This document shows positions 1-8,600 of a stretch of DNA of 64,000 nucleotides, in pieces. Made by a program: the position numbers and the translations under genes. The notes under the pieces were generated by a model. It saw only the letters and a program-made list of their open reading frames with translations. It searched no databases and was not told the DNA's origin. The number at the start of each line of letters is the position of its first letter. The stretch's first letter is position 1. Source of the stretch: CAZBWS01 sp964495705. GTDB taxonomy: Bacteria > Pseudomonadota > Gammaproteobacteria > HTCC5015. Location: the NCBI GenBank assembly GCA_964495705.1, contig CAZBWS010000004.1, forward strand, positions 30,357 through 94,356. The letters run 5' to 3'.

Positions 1-827
1 TGCGCACTGCTGCTTGGCTGCATGATTGTGGCAAGATTACTTCACCAGAATACGTAATGGATAAAGCGACAAAACTAGAAACCATATTTGATCGCATTGA
101 GTTGGTTGATACACGTATTGAAGTACTTAAGCGTGATGTTGAAATTGAGATGCTAAAAGCTCAGCTAAAGGGTGGGGATGCAGATAGCCTGGCAAAACAA
201 TACCAGCAACAACTTCAAGACTTAGAAGAAGAGCGTGCATTTTTGCGAACAGCTAATATCGGTGGTGAATTTATGACCGAAGAGGCGCAGCAAAGAGTGG
301 AAGAAATTGCTCAACACCGATGGCTTAACCCTGATGGGGAGTGGGTTAAGTTATTAAATGAAGATGAAATTTATAATTTAAATATCGCTAAGGGAACGCT
401 GACCTCGGAAGAGCGTACTATCATCAATAATCACATGGTCGCTACTATCAATATGTTAGAAGCGTTACCGTTTCCAAAGCATCTGCAGCGTGTACCTGAA
501 TATGCCGGTGGGCACCATGAAAAAATGGATGGTACAGGTTACCCCAAAGGTTTGCGCCGCGATGAAATGTCGGTGCCTGCACGAGTCATGGCTATTGCAG
601 ATATATTTGAAGCCTTGTCAGCAAGGGATAGGCCCTATAAGCAGGGTAAGAAATTGACTGAATGTCTAAGAATACTGGGCTTTATGTGCAAGGATAACCA
701 TATTGACCCAGATATTTTTGATGTGTTTGTGCAGCAGAAAGTATATATGCAGTTCGCCGAAGAGTTTATGCATCCAGAGCAAATTGACGAGGTTGATGTT
801 AATCAAATTCCAGGCTACGCGGCATGA
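1..827 (+). CDS. HD-GYP domain phosphodiesterase, C-terminal part
   Basis: The reading frame is open from the left edge, so the true start lies outside the window; the ATG at 57 is internal. The bases before it encode an HD-domain motif (LHDCGKI) in frame, and HHEKMDGTGYPKG follows near 513-551. Together these are the paired HD and GYP signatures of c-di-GMP phosphodiesterases. Between them is an insertion of about 130 residues rich in charged, coiled-coil-like sequence, which is unusual because HD and HHE-GYP normally lie closer. The likely role is c-di-GMP hydrolysis under an N-terminal sensor that cannot be seen here. A bidirectional hairpin follows directly. Family assignment is secure; activity and input signal are inference. 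Confidence 0.85.
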   Translation, partial: RTAAWLHDCGKITSPEYVMDKATKLETIFDRIELVDTRIEVLKRDVEIEMLKAQLKGGDADSLAKQYQQQLQDLEEERAFLRTANIGGEFMTEEAQQRVEEIAQHRWLNPDGEWVKLLNEDEIYNLNIAKGTLTSEERTIINNHMVATINMLEALPFPKHLQRVPEYAGGHHEKMDGTGYPKGLRRDEMSVPARVMAIADIFEALSARDRPYKQGKKLTECLRILGFMCKDNHIDPDIFDVFVQQKVYMQFAEEFMHPEQIDEVDVNQIPGYAA

Positions 828-846
828 TTACTTATTAATACTTATG

Positions 847-873
847 AAAAAGGCAGCCACTGGCTGCCTTTTT
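847..873. terminator. bidirectional intrinsic terminator
   Basis: A 7-bp stem GGCAGCC/GGCTGCC with loop ACT is flanked by five A on the left and five T on the right. It sits between two convergent genes and can end both. Confidence 0.85.
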
Positions 874-878
874 ATTAC

Positions 879-1946
879 TTAAGCTATCTTTTTATCTTCT
901 TCTGGAACAGCGTTTAAGCCGTCTTTTAATACGTAGGTATCAAAGCCTCTCTCGGCCAATAAATACGCCGCCGCAGAACTTCGACGACTAGTGTCACAGC
1001 AAATGATCAGTTTTTTGCTGGAGTCTAGCGTTTTATACTTCATACGCAAAAAAATCAGAGGCATATGTATCGCGTTGGGTACATGGTTGTTGGCGAACTC
1101 GCTTGGCAAGCGAACATCAAGCCAAATCACATTGTCGTCTTCAGTAGACATTTTCTGTGCAGCAGGGAAGTCAACCCAGTTCAGAATGGGTTCATTAAGT
1201 AAGTTAATGAAATTTTCTTTAGATAGGCGAACTAATGAACCTCGCGTTAGCATAGTGATTGTAGCGTTGCGCTTGGCGTCAGAAATTAGTGCCTCTTCAC
1301 CAAAACTATCTCCAGAGCCCAGTTCGGCTAGTTTAACGCCCTTGGGATTGGTTGGGGTAGCGCGTGTAACTAAGGCGCGTCCAGATTTAATAACATAGAA
1401 GAAATCACCGTCTTCGCCTTGGCTAATGATTTTCTCGCCTGGGCTAAAGTCCACCGTTTCCATGCACAAAAACATAGACTGAATATTAGTCGATGGAATT
1501 TTGTGGAAGGCTTTGCATTGTAAAATTTGGTTCATCCAGTCTTCTTGACCGTCATCTGCGCTGTCTAGCTCTTCTACTTGATAGGTGCCTGTCTGGTCCC
1601 AAGTAAGCATGATGTCCAAAAGGTTGCTGTCTACCGAGAGCACCTCTGCATCTTTTAAAACACGGCAAGTGTGACTACGCGGTTGATTGTGGCAGACGGG
1701 GTGTTTGGAGACATCAGTTCCCCCTGTTAGATGGAGTACACGTTGATTGTTGGGGTCGATTAGCTCTACCTCACCACTGAGAATATAGATGTTTTGCTTG
1801 TCAGTTTCCCCAACTTTAAACACTAACTTGCCTGCGGGGACCTTTGTTACAACGGCTTTGCCCGCAAGCTCGTGTAAGTTTTCAGGGTTTAGTCCATTCA
1901 AGGGAACCAGTGTTGCCAATAGCCCTTTGTCCAAGGTGTTACTCAT
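879..1946 (-). CDS. cyclic nucleotide-binding / rhodanese domain protein
   Basis: The protein has 355 residues. Two cNMP-binding-like modules come first, about 15-125 (degenerate) and 150-250 (FSPGEKIISQGEDGDFFYVI and a GSGDSFGEEAL phosphate-cassette-like loop). A rhodanese domain follows at about 260-350 with a CDTSRRS active-site loop whose Cys is present. There is no helix-turn-helix, so it is not a Crp/Fnr regulator. It probably senses a small ligand and controls or couples to sulfur-transferase chemistry, but its substrate is unknown. The start ATG is followed by SNTLDKG. The domain calls are strong; the biological role is inference. Confidence 0.8.
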   Translation of the reverse strand: MSNTLDKGLLATLVPLNGLNPENLHELAGKAVVTKVPAGKLVFKVGETDKQNIYILSGEVELIDPNNQRVLHLTGGTDVSKHPVCHNQPRSHTCRVLKDAEVLSVDSNLLDIMLTWDQTGTYQVEELDSADDGQEDWMNQILQCKAFHKIPSTNIQSMFLCMETVDFSPGEKIISQGEDGDFFYVIKSGRALVTRATPTNPKGVKLAELGSGDSFGEEALISDAKRNATITMLTRGSLVRLSKENFINLLNEPILNWVDFPAAQKMSTEDDNVIWLDVRLPSEFANNHVPNAIHMPLIFLRMKYKTLDSSKKLIICCDTSRRSSAAAYLLAERGFDTYVLKDGLNAVPEEDKKIA

Positions 1947-1989
1947 TTTAAATGCCCGATTATGTGTTACTTAATTGTTGTGCGGTCTG

Positions 1990-3591
1990 CTATATGTCAG
2001 ATGACTGCTTAGTTACATCTACATAGAGTACCAAGCGTTGGCCTGGTTGTAGATACTTATTTTTGCTCAGTTGGTTCCATTTGACAATATCTTTTACTGC
2101 AACGCGGAATCTACCTGCGATTGTCGATAGAGAGTCGCCACGACGCACAGGGTAATTGACCTTGCGAGGTGTTTTGGCCTGGCTAGGCCCTAGGCGCTGT
2201 GGGCCGCTGCGTTGGATGTTTGACCATACAAGTAATTTTTGCCCCACTTGCAGCTTGTCTATAGGTGATTTTCCATTCCATTTTGCTAAAGACTTATGAC
2301 TTACTTTGTATTGTGTGGCTATCTTCCACCAGCTATCGCCGCGTTTAACCGTGTGTATTTGCTTATTACCTCGACCTTTGGCGGAGAGTATTTTCTGTTG
2401 CCGTTGTTCGCTACTTAAGCCGTAGGCTGAACTGGATTTATTGGCTGTGGGGATAAGTAAATATTTTCCTATACGTAAATTATTACCACGCAATTGGTTA
2501 TTGGATTCTTTGATTTGTCGGGTGGTTGTTTTGTAGCGTTGGGCAATTTGGCTGAGGGTGTCCCCTGAAACTATTTTATGCCTTTTCCACAATACGCGCT
2601 GTTGTTTGGGGAGTGCTGACTCAGCTAGCTGAAAGGCACTCACACGATCCAAGGGCAGCAGTAAGTGGTGTGGGCCTGTAGGCGGCGTCGACCAACGATT
2701 AAAGCCTGGGTTCAGGGCATGTAACTCATCTATGCTCATCTGAGCAAGGTTGGCAGCAATGGAGAGGTCGAGTTGGCCGTTTAGGTCAACGAGTTGTACA
2801 GCCGGTTGATTGGGAATATCACACAGGCTATGCCCGTATTTTTCAGGGTTTTCGACAATGATAGCTACAGCCAATAACTTAGGTACATAGCTCATAGTTT
2901 CCTTGGGTAAGCGCAGTGACCAGTAGTCGATAGGCTTGCCACGTTGTTTATTGCGTCGCACTGCCTTAATGACATGCCCTGGGCCAGCGTTATAGCCTGC
3001 TAAGGTGTGAAGCCAGTCTTGTTTGAGCATTTTGTTGACAGACAGTAGGTATTTGGCCGCGCCGCGATTAGCCATGTAAACGTCACGGCGGCCGTCATAC
3101 CACCAGTTTTGTTCTAAGCCAACCAGACGCCCAGTGCCAGGAATGAACTGCCACAACCCTGCAGCACGGCCAGAAGAGTAAGAAAATGGTAGGAATGCAC
3201 TCTCAATCACTGGCAGTAAGGCCATCTCAAGGGGAATGTTATTTTGTTCTAGTACTTCAACAATGTCATATAGAAAAGGGCGTGCGCGTTCACAGACACG
3301 TTGCATGTGTTTAGGGTGCTTTACATACCAATTGATTTGAGCTTGAATGCGTTTGTTGATCTTTTTGTCTAAACTAAAGCCCGCCACAATACGTGGCCAA
3401 ATGGTCGTGTCTTTAATCTCGACCTCGACAGGGGATGGCTCATGAATGATTTGTGTTTCTTCTGCAATAGCGACTGTCGTCGAGGTTAAGTCAGCTTGTT
3501 GGACTACAGCGTTATTGCGCTGAGGCTGGCTTGCGCAGCCTGCGATGACAAATAGGCAAGCTAAAATAATGGGGTAGCTAAATCTAATGAT
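1990..3591 (-). CDS. mltD: membrane-bound lytic murein transglycosylase D, apparent non-AUG start
   Basis: A lipoprotein transglycosylase that cleaves peptidoglycan glycan strands. The SLT domain has the catalytic Glu in PVIESAF, followed by SSGRAAGLWQF and the AGYNAGPG motif. Three LysM repeats (each with a GDTLSQIA- or GDSLSTIA-like core) fill the C-terminal half. The first GTG with an open frame (3387) would cut off the export signal. The frame continues upstream without ATG, GTG or TTG and encodes a hydrophobic stretch ending in the lipobox VIAGC (Cys codon at 3535-3537). A GAGGA Shine-Dalgarno sits at 3599-3603. The start is therefore most likely ATC (3591) or ATT (3594 or 3588), unless the sequence has an error there. 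It is divergent from the methyltransferase-rnhA-dnaQ genes, an arrangement close to that in E. coli. Confidence 0.85.
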   Translation of the reverse strand: MIRFSYPIILACLFVIAGCASQPQRNNAVVQQADLTSTTVAIAEETQIIHEPSPVEVEIKDTTIWPRIVAGFSLDKKINKRIQAQINWYVKHPKHMQRVCERARPFLYDIVEVLEQNNIPLEMALLPVIESAFLPFSYSSGRAAGLWQFIPGTGRLVGLEQNWWYDGRRDVYMANRGAAKYLLSVNKMLKQDWLHTLAGYNAGPGHVIKAVRRNKQRGKPIDYWSLRLPKETMSYVPKLLAVAIIVENPEKYGHSLCDIPNQPAVQLVDLNGQLDLSIAANLAQMSIDELHALNPGFNRWSTPPTGPHHLLLPLDRVSAFQLAESALPKQQRVLWKRHKIVSGDTLSQIAQRYKTTTRQIKESNNQLRGNNLRIGKYLLIPTANKSSSAYGLSSEQRQQKILSAKGRGNKQIHTVKRGDSWWKIATQYKVSHKSLAKWNGKSPIDKLQVGQKLLVWSNIQRSGPQRLGPSQAKTPRKVNYPVRRGDSLSTIAGRFRVAVKDIVKWNQLSKNKYLQPGQRLVLYVDVTKQSSDI

Positions 3592-3705
3592 AATTGTTTC
3601 CTCAATTCTTGGGCGAACTATACGGATTTAGGGGTATAGTGACAAGTTGTTAAGTGCTCGAAAATGAAGATTGTATACACACAGAACTGCCCCTAAAATC
3701 CTACT

Positions 3706-4410
3706 ATGAGTGATTCAGATTTAAGCTATGAGCTGGCCCGTTGGTACGAAGGTGCAGCGGGTCAGCGTATACGACAACAGATTAGTGCCAAACTACCTAA
3801 AATCGTCGCCACTATGCCAGGCCAGCAGCATGCTCAGATTGGTGTAGGCTATTGGCCGGGCATGTATAAAAAAAGCATGCAGTTGTCTTACCATGATGTG
3901 TTTGGTGCAGAAGTGAACCCTGGTGTATTGCCAAATAGCATGGATAGCCTATTGCTGATTCACGCTTTAGATGTAAACTCGGACCCCCAGCGCATATTAC
4001 ATATTGCCGATAAACTGGTTGCCAAGTCGGGACACCTGATTATTGTAGGTTTTAACCCACTTAGTCTATGGGGCCTAATGCGTCTGCCGATGTTGGCTTT
4101 GCGTCGCAGCCCCTGGCGCAGTGGTTTTTATAGTTTGTGGCGTACGCGCGACTGGTTGAAAGTGCTCAATTACGAAGTGCGTTTGCAAACGAGTTTGATT
4201 CAGATGCCGCCCTTGCCAGGCGGGGTGGAACTGAACTGGTTGGATAAACTATTGCATTGGTTGATGCCTAATTGGGGGGCCGTCAATATCATAGTGGCTA
4301 AACGCCCATGGTTCCCCATGACCGGGGTTAAAAACTATAAAATTAAAGAGCGTTTAGAGGCTGCGGTGATACCCGAGCCAACAACACGCAATATCAAAGA
4401 CAAGGTTTAG
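3706..4410 (+). CDS. YafS-like class I SAM-dependent methyltransferase
   Basis: A 234-residue protein resembling the methyltransferase encoded beside rnhA in many gammaproteobacteria. The usual glycine-rich SAM loop is weak here (IGVGYWPG near residue 47). A typical post-motif strand is seen in LLIHALDVNSDPQ and in a GHLIIVGFNP segment. The substrate is unknown. It is followed after one base by rnhA, so the two are probably co-transcribed. Divergence from mltD and linkage to rnhA-dnaQ match the conserved neighbourhood and support the family call. Confidence 0.75.
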   Translation: MSDSDLSYELARWYEGAAGQRIRQQISAKLPKIVATMPGQQHAQIGVGYWPGMYKKSMQLSYHDVFGAEVNPGVLPNSMDSLLLIHALDVNSDPQRILHIADKLVAKSGHLIIVGFNPLSLWGLMRLPMLALRRSPWRSGFYSLWRTRDWLKVLNYEVRLQTSLIQMPPLPGGVELNWLDKLLHWLMPNWGAVNIIVAKRPWFPMTGVKNYKIKERLEAAVIPEPTTRNIKDKV

Positions 4411-4411
4411 A

Positions 4412-4846
4412 ATGATTGAAGTAGTAACGATTTACACAGACGGTGCTTGCAAGGGCAATCCTGGCCGAGGTGGCTGGGGAGCATTGATGATGTATGGAGA
4501 TAAAAAGCAAGAGCTGTGTGGCGGAGAAAAAGAAACCACTAACAACCGCATGGAAATGCTAGCGGCCATCAAGGCCTTGAGTGCATTGAATCGCTCCTGC
4601 AAGGTCGCCCTCTATACGGATTCCACATACCTGCGCAAAGGCGTGTTGGAATGGATGAAAAACTGGAAAAAAAATGGCTGGAAAACGGCGGCCAAGAAGC
4701 CAGTTAAAAATGTGGATCTGTGGCAGCAACTGGATGAGATTATTCAACAACATGATATTGATTGGCATTGGGTTAAGGGACATAGCGGTGACCCTGGCAA
4801 TGAGCGGGCCGATGAACTGGCCAATAAGGGCATAGAGAGCATATAG
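4412..4846 (+). CDS. rnhA: ribonuclease HI
   Basis: A 144-residue type 1 RNase H that degrades the RNA strand of RNA-DNA hybrids (R-loops, Okazaki primers). The catalytic carboxylates are all visible: Asp in YTDGACKGNPG, Glu in TTNNRMEMLA, Asp in YTDSTYL and Asp in GNERADELAN. The basic protrusion (WMKNWKKNGWKTAAKKP) that grips the hybrid is present. Length equals the standard enzyme. It lies between the methyltransferase gene and dnaQ, with one-base gaps on both sides, suggesting a single operon. Confidence 0.97.
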   Translation: MIEVVTIYTDGACKGNPGRGGWGALMMYGDKKQELCGGEKETTNNRMEMLAAIKALSALNRSCKVALYTDSTYLRKGVLEWMKNWKKNGWKTAAKKPVKNVDLWQQLDEIIQQHDIDWHWVKGHSGDPGNERADELANKGIESI

Positions 4847-4847
4847 C

Positions 4848-5585
4848 GTGAGACAAATAGTACTTGATACCGAAACGACGGGTTTAGAAATCTCTGATGG
4901 CCACCGCATTATTGAGATAGGCTGTGTGGAGCTAATCAATCGCCGTCTTACCGGAAACAACTTTCACGTGTATTTACAGCCAGATCGCAAGAGTGACCCA
5001 GGTGCTGTTGAGGTTCACGGTATTACGGATGAGTTTCTTGCTGACAAACCGCGCTTTGCGGATGTGGTGGATGAGTTCATGGCTTATATTGACGGCAGCG
5101 AGTTAGTTATCCATAACGCGCCCTTTGATATTGGCTTTATGAACCATGAGCTAAATATTTTGAATAAAGTCATGGGCACGCAGTGGCAGCCCAGCGAACA
5201 CTATTGCTCGGTGCTAGATACACTGGTTATGGCGCGCAAAATGCACCCTGGCAAGCGTGTCAACCTTGATGCCTTGTGCCGTATGTACACCATTGATAAC
5301 TCACAGCGAACCTTACACGGCGCTTTGCTCGATGCAGAGATTCTAGCCGACGTCTATCTAATGATGACCGGTGGCCAGACTGACTTGATTCTGGCCGAAG
5401 ATTCCGCTGCCAGCCAAGAACAGGGAGACGATCTGCAAATACTACAAAGTATGAATGCGGATAGGGCGCCGCTGCCGGTTGTTCGTGCAACGGATGAGGA
5501 GTTGGCGGTGCATGAAGAGTACTTGGGGAAGGTGAGGAAGGCGTCAGGGAGTTGTATTTGGGATTCGATGAAGGCAGGGGAGTAG
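4848..5585 (+). CDS. dnaQ: DNA polymerase III epsilon subunit, 3'-5' proofreading exonuclease
   Basis: A 245-residue DEDDh exonuclease that proofreads for the replicative polymerase. Exo I is LDTETTGLE at the N-terminus, Exo II is HNAPFDIGFMNHE near residue 87, and Exo III is LHGALLDAEILADVY near 160, with its catalytic His. The C-terminal tail of about 60 residues fits the flexible region that binds the alpha subunit. Translation starts at GTG one base after the rnhA stop. A hairpin built from two copies of the ATGCGGATAG repeat lies downstream and can act as its terminator. Confidence 0.95.
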   Translation: MRQIVLDTETTGLEISDGHRIIEIGCVELINRRLTGNNFHVYLQPDRKSDPGAVEVHGITDEFLADKPRFADVVDEFMAYIDGSELVIHNAPFDIGFMNHELNILNKVMGTQWQPSEHYCSVLDTLVMARKMHPGKRVNLDALCRMYTIDNSQRTLHGALLDAEILADVYLMMTGGQTDLILAEDSAASQEQGDDLQILQSMNADRAPLPVVRATDEELAVHEEYLGKVRKASGSCIWDSMKAGE

Positions 5586-5586
5586 G

Positions 5587-5650
5587 GTGGATTAGGCGTA
5601 GCCGTAATCCACCGTGCAGGAATAATAGTTATGGTGGGTTACGCTGCGCT
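5587..5650. repeat. REP-like palindrome with partial second copy
   Basis: GTGGATTAGGC GTA GCCGTAATCCAC (5587-5612) is an imperfect palindrome just after the dnaQ stop. A related fragment GTGGGTTACGCTGCGCT follows at about 5632-5648. Palindromes of this GTGGATTA.../...TAATCCAC type are scattered between genes in several gammaproteobacteria; that comparison is from memory. No gene is seen between dnaQ and smpB. Confidence 0.5.
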
Positions 5651-5671
5651 CAAGATGACATTAATTGAGTT

Positions 5672-5724
5672 ATGCGGATAGCTTGTAAAACCTTCTTTCC
5701 TAGCCTATCCGCATTCAGTTTTTT
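5672..5724 (+). terminator. dnaQ terminator formed by an inverted pair of the ATGCGGATAG repeat
   Basis: A perfect 10-bp stem, ATGCGGATAG at 5672-5681 and CTATCCGCAT at 5705-5714, has a 23-base loop and a run of six T at 5719-5724. This is the arrangement in which uptake sequences double as terminators in Haemophilus and Neisseria. Confidence 0.75.
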
Positions 5725-5725
5725 G

Positions 5726-6199
5726 CTAATGCGCCTTCATCAAGCGCTGCTTATCCCTAGCCCAGTCCCTATCTTTCTCGGTAGCACGCTTGTCGTGCTG
5801 CTTCTTACCCTTGGCTAAACCAATGTCGGCTTTGATTTTTCCACCTTTCCAATACAAGGCACTTACTACTAAGGTATAACCATCGCGATCGACTTGGCCG
5901 ATTAGGCGGTTCAGTTCGTGGCGATGCATTAACAGCTTGCGGTTGCGCATGGGGTCTGTAGTGACGTGGGTAGAAGCGCTATTGAGGGCGGTGATATGGC
6001 AGCCAAATAAAAAGGCTTCGCCGTCTTTAATCAGTACATAGGATTCGTTGAGCTGCACGCGCCCCGCGCGCAAACTTTTCACTTCCCAGCCCATAAGAGA
6101 CAGTCCCGCTTCAAAGTTCTGTTCAATGAAGTAGTCGTGACGCACTTTTTTGTTTTGTGCGATATTGCCGGGTGATACTTTTTTCTTCTGTTTGGCCAT
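5726..6199 (-). CDS. smpB: SsrA-binding protein SmpB
   Basis: A 157-residue tmRNA partner needed for trans-translation and rescue of stalled ribosomes. Conserved blocks include NKKVRHDYFIEQ, GWEVKSLRAGR, YVLIKDGEAFLFG and the C-terminal GKKQHDKRATEKDRDW, which enters the decoding centre. I chose the ATG at 6199 (MAKQKKK) over the one three codons upstream because it is preceded by GGGA at the right distance and matches the usual SmpB N-terminus. The gene is divergent from the transporter gene. No ssrA is seen in the window. Confidence 0.95.
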   Translation of the reverse strand: MAKQKKKVSPGNIAQNKKVRHDYFIEQNFEAGLSLMGWEVKSLRAGRVQLNESYVLIKDGEAFLFGCHITALNSASTHVTTDPMRNRKLLMHRHELNRLIGQVDRDGYTLVVSALYWKGGKIKADIGLAKGKKQHDKRATEKDRDWARDKQRLMKAH

Positions 6200-6311
6200 A
6201 AGTCCCATTATAGCGATAAGCGAGGCAGAGTTTTACACATTTAAGCTGATTTTTTCGCCCAGTCTTATTAGAATGGCGTTCAGGCACACTATCACTACCT
6301 TAGGGGACTTC

Positions 6312-7751
6312 ATGCAAGTACAAAATAACGAAGCAGGGAATGCTTATTGGTCGTCGCGATTGGCATTTATCCTGGCCGCGACAGGTTCTGCAGTGGGCTT
6401 GGGTAATATTTGGAAGTTTCCCTATGTTGCTGGCGAGAATGGTGGGGGTGCTTTTGTAGCGGTATATTTATTGTGCATCTTGATGATTGGTTTGCCGATT
6501 ATGATGGCAGAAATTATGCTAGGGCGCCGCTCACGTAAAAACCCTATTGCTGCAATGGCTGTGTTAGCAGAGGAGTCTGAACGTTCAGGCCGCTGGGTTG
6601 GCATAGGTAAAATGGGCGTCATCGCTGGTTTTCTTATTTTGTCTTTTTATAGTGTGATCGCAGGCTGGTCTCTGGCCTATGTGTTTCGTGCTATTGGGGG
6701 CATGTTTAACAATATTGATGTAGTCGCGGCGAACCAAATGTGGACGGACCTAAGTACTGACGCAGAGCGTACTTTGGCTTGGCATACAGTTTTTATGACC
6801 ACTGTTGTGGTGATTGTATCCAAAGGGGTGACAGGTGGTCTGGAGAAGATGATCAAGTTGTTAATGCCCATGTTATTTCTGTTGTTATTAGTCCTCGTTG
6901 GAATTTCCTTTTCCCAGGGAGATGCGGATAAGGCGCTGAGTTATTTATTTGATGTGGACTTCAGTAAAATTTCTGTAGGTGTGGTGGCAGACGCTATGGG
7001 GCAAGCTTTTTTCTCACTGAGCTTGGGGATGGGGGCAATCTTAATGTACGGCGCATATCTGCCTAAAGAAGCCTCTATTGCTAAAACCTCTCTAGCAATT
7101 GTGGGTGCAGATACTGCGGTTGCGCTAATTTCTGGTTTGGCCATTTTCCCCTTGGTATTTGCTATTCCTGGTTTGGAGGCCAGTTCGGGCCCTTCATTAG
7201 TTTTTAAAGCTTTACCGCAGGTGTTTGGTCAAATCGAAGGTGGAACCTTTGTTGGTACACTATTTTTCGTATTGTTATTTGTCGCTGCCTTAACTTCGGC
7301 TATTTCACTCTTAGAGCCAGTGGTTTCTTGGCTAGTAGAGCATCGCTCTTATGAACGCACTCATGCAGCTCGCTTAAGCGGCTTTGTGATTTGGTTGCTG
7401 GGTTTGGGTACGGTTTTCTCATTTAGCATTTGGTCTGATGCAAGCCTTACTATTGCGCCTAAAGTGGGTGATAAAATCTATATGTTAATTGAAAATCAGA
7501 GCTTTTTCTCAATGGTTGATTTCACCACTTCCAATGTTATGTTGCCTCTGGGTGGTGCATTAATGGCTTATTTTGTGGGCTTTATGATGAAACCCGAGTT
7601 TGTTGAAGAAGAAATGAATGACTTACCTAAAGCCCTATTCAAAACATGGTACTTCCTTATTCGAAATGTAGCCCCCGTAGCCGCATTCGTGATTTTTGTA
7701 CATGTGACCGGCCTTGGCAATGCATTGTCTGTCTGGTTTGGCTGGGGCTAA
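6312..7751 (+). CDS. neurotransmitter:sodium symporter (NSS/SNF) family transporter
   Basis: A 479-residue inner-membrane protein with about 11-12 hydrophobic segments. The N-terminal signature ATGSAVGLGNIWKFPY is the unwound first helix that holds the substrate and sodium in LeuT-type transporters. The probable substrate is an amino acid, but specificity cannot be read from the sequence. The open frame extends to 6150, but the ATG at 6312 has an AGGGGA ribosome site four bases upstream and matches family length. RatA starts three bases after its stop. Confidence 0.9.
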   Translation: MQVQNNEAGNAYWSSRLAFILAATGSAVGLGNIWKFPYVAGENGGGAFVAVYLLCILMIGLPIMMAEIMLGRRSRKNPIAAMAVLAEESERSGRWVGIGKMGVIAGFLILSFYSVIAGWSLAYVFRAIGGMFNNIDVVAANQMWTDLSTDAERTLAWHTVFMTTVVVIVSKGVTGGLEKMIKLLMPMLFLLLLVLVGISFSQGDADKALSYLFDVDFSKISVGVVADAMGQAFFSLSLGMGAILMYGAYLPKEASIAKTSLAIVGADTAVALISGLAIFPLVFAIPGLEASSGPSLVFKALPQVFGQIEGGTFVGTLFFVLLFVAALTSAISLLEPVVSWLVEHRSYERTHAARLSGFVIWLLGLGTVFSFSIWSDASLTIAPKVGDKIYMLIENQSFFSMVDFTTSNVMLPLGGALMAYFVGFMMKPEFVEEEMNDLPKALFKTWYFLIRNVAPVAAFVIFVHVTGLGNALSVWFGWG

Positions 7752-7754
7752 ACC

Positions 7755-8201
7755 ATGCCCAATATTAGTCGATCTGCATTAGTTGTACACTCTCCTCAGC
7801 ACATGTACGAGCTAGTGAATGCAGTGGGCAATTACCCTGATTTTTTGCCGTGGTGTGATGCTAGTGAAGTTCACGAGCATACCGATAGTGGTATGTTGGC
7901 TACGGTTGCTATTGCCAAGGGGGGGATTAATAAAACGTTCACGACGCGCAATCAGTTGATTGAAGGTCGGAGTATTCAAATGCAGTTGGTCGATGGCCCC
8001 TTTACTCAATTAGAAGGCTTGTGGGAATTTGAACCGCTGGGGCCAGAAGCCTGTAAAATTAGTTTAAATTTGAATTTTGAGTTTGATAACCCCGTGTTTC
8101 GTGCGAGCTTCGCTAAGGTCTTTGATCAAATAGCAGGTTCTATGGTCGATGCCTTTGTGCTGCGAGCCAATCAAACCTTAGGAAGTAATAAAAGTGGATA
8201 A
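7755..8201 (+). CDS. ratA: RatA / coenzyme Q-binding START-like protein
   Basis: A 148-residue polyketide-cyclase/START-fold protein. The N-terminal block SRSALVVHSPQHMYELVNAV and FLPWCDASEV match RatA (YfjG) and yeast Coq10. In E. coli it has been reported as a toxin that blocks ribosomal subunit association; related proteins bind ubiquinone. It overlaps rnfH by eight bases, the usual pairing for this family. Which role applies here is not visible. Confidence 0.9.
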   Translation: MPNISRSALVVHSPQHMYELVNAVGNYPDFLPWCDASEVHEHTDSGMLATVAIAKGGINKTFTTRNQLIEGRSIQMQLVDGPFTQLEGLWEFEPLGPEACKISLNLNFEFDNPVFRASFAKVFDQIAGSMVDAFVLRANQTLGSNKSG

Positions 8202-8508
8202 CGAAAGTAATATTATGCGCGTGGAGGTGGCCTTCGCTACTCTTCAAGAACAATTGATTATTCCTGTGGATGTGGCTGTAGATGCCAGCATTGAAGAAAT
8301 GATTGAAAGCTCTGGAATCCTTAGGAAGTTCCCCGAAATCGATTTGAGTAAGAGTAAGGTAGGGGTTTTCAGTGTACAGAAAAAACTCAGCGATACATTG
8401 CGTGATGGTGATCGTGTAGAGATCTATCGTGAGCTTATTATCGACCCTAAACAAGCGCGTATTAACCGTTTGGCTAAACAGAAAGAAAAGAAGGCTGCGC
8501 AGAAGTAG
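8194..8508 (+). CDS. rnfH: RnfH family ubiquitin-fold protein
   Basis: A 104-residue protein with the RnfH pattern: VEVAFATLQEQ, IDLSKSKVGVFS, LRDGDRVEIYRELIIDPK and a lysine-rich tail. The fold is beta-grasp; its biochemical role is unclear in the literature. GTG at 8194 overlaps the ratA end; an ATG seven codons later (8215) is a possible alternative. A bidirectional hairpin follows. Confidence 0.9.
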   Translation: MDNESNIMRVEVAFATLQEQLIIPVDVAVDASIEEMIESSGILRKFPEIDLSKSKVGVFSVQKKLSDTLRDGDRVEIYRELIIDPKQARINRLAKQKEKKAAQK

Positions 8509-8557
8509 TATTTACAGGCTATCCTCATGGGCCTTGGAGAATATTCAGTTCACAAAT

Positions 8558-8585
8558 AAAAATGCCCGCATAAGCGGGTATTTTT
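8558..8585. terminator. bidirectional intrinsic terminator between rnfH and bamE
   Basis: Stem CCCGC/GCGGG with loop ATAA is extended by A-rich left and T-rich right arms (AAAAATG.../...TATTTTT). The two flanking genes converge on it. Confidence 0.8.
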
Positions 8586-8600
8586 ATAAGGCCGTTAAAT

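Noticed and set aside
991..1398. Long open frames opposite real genes (also near 4559, 10779, 11956 and 32310)
   Set aside because: They are antisense to well-identified genes, lack ribosome sites and show no family features.
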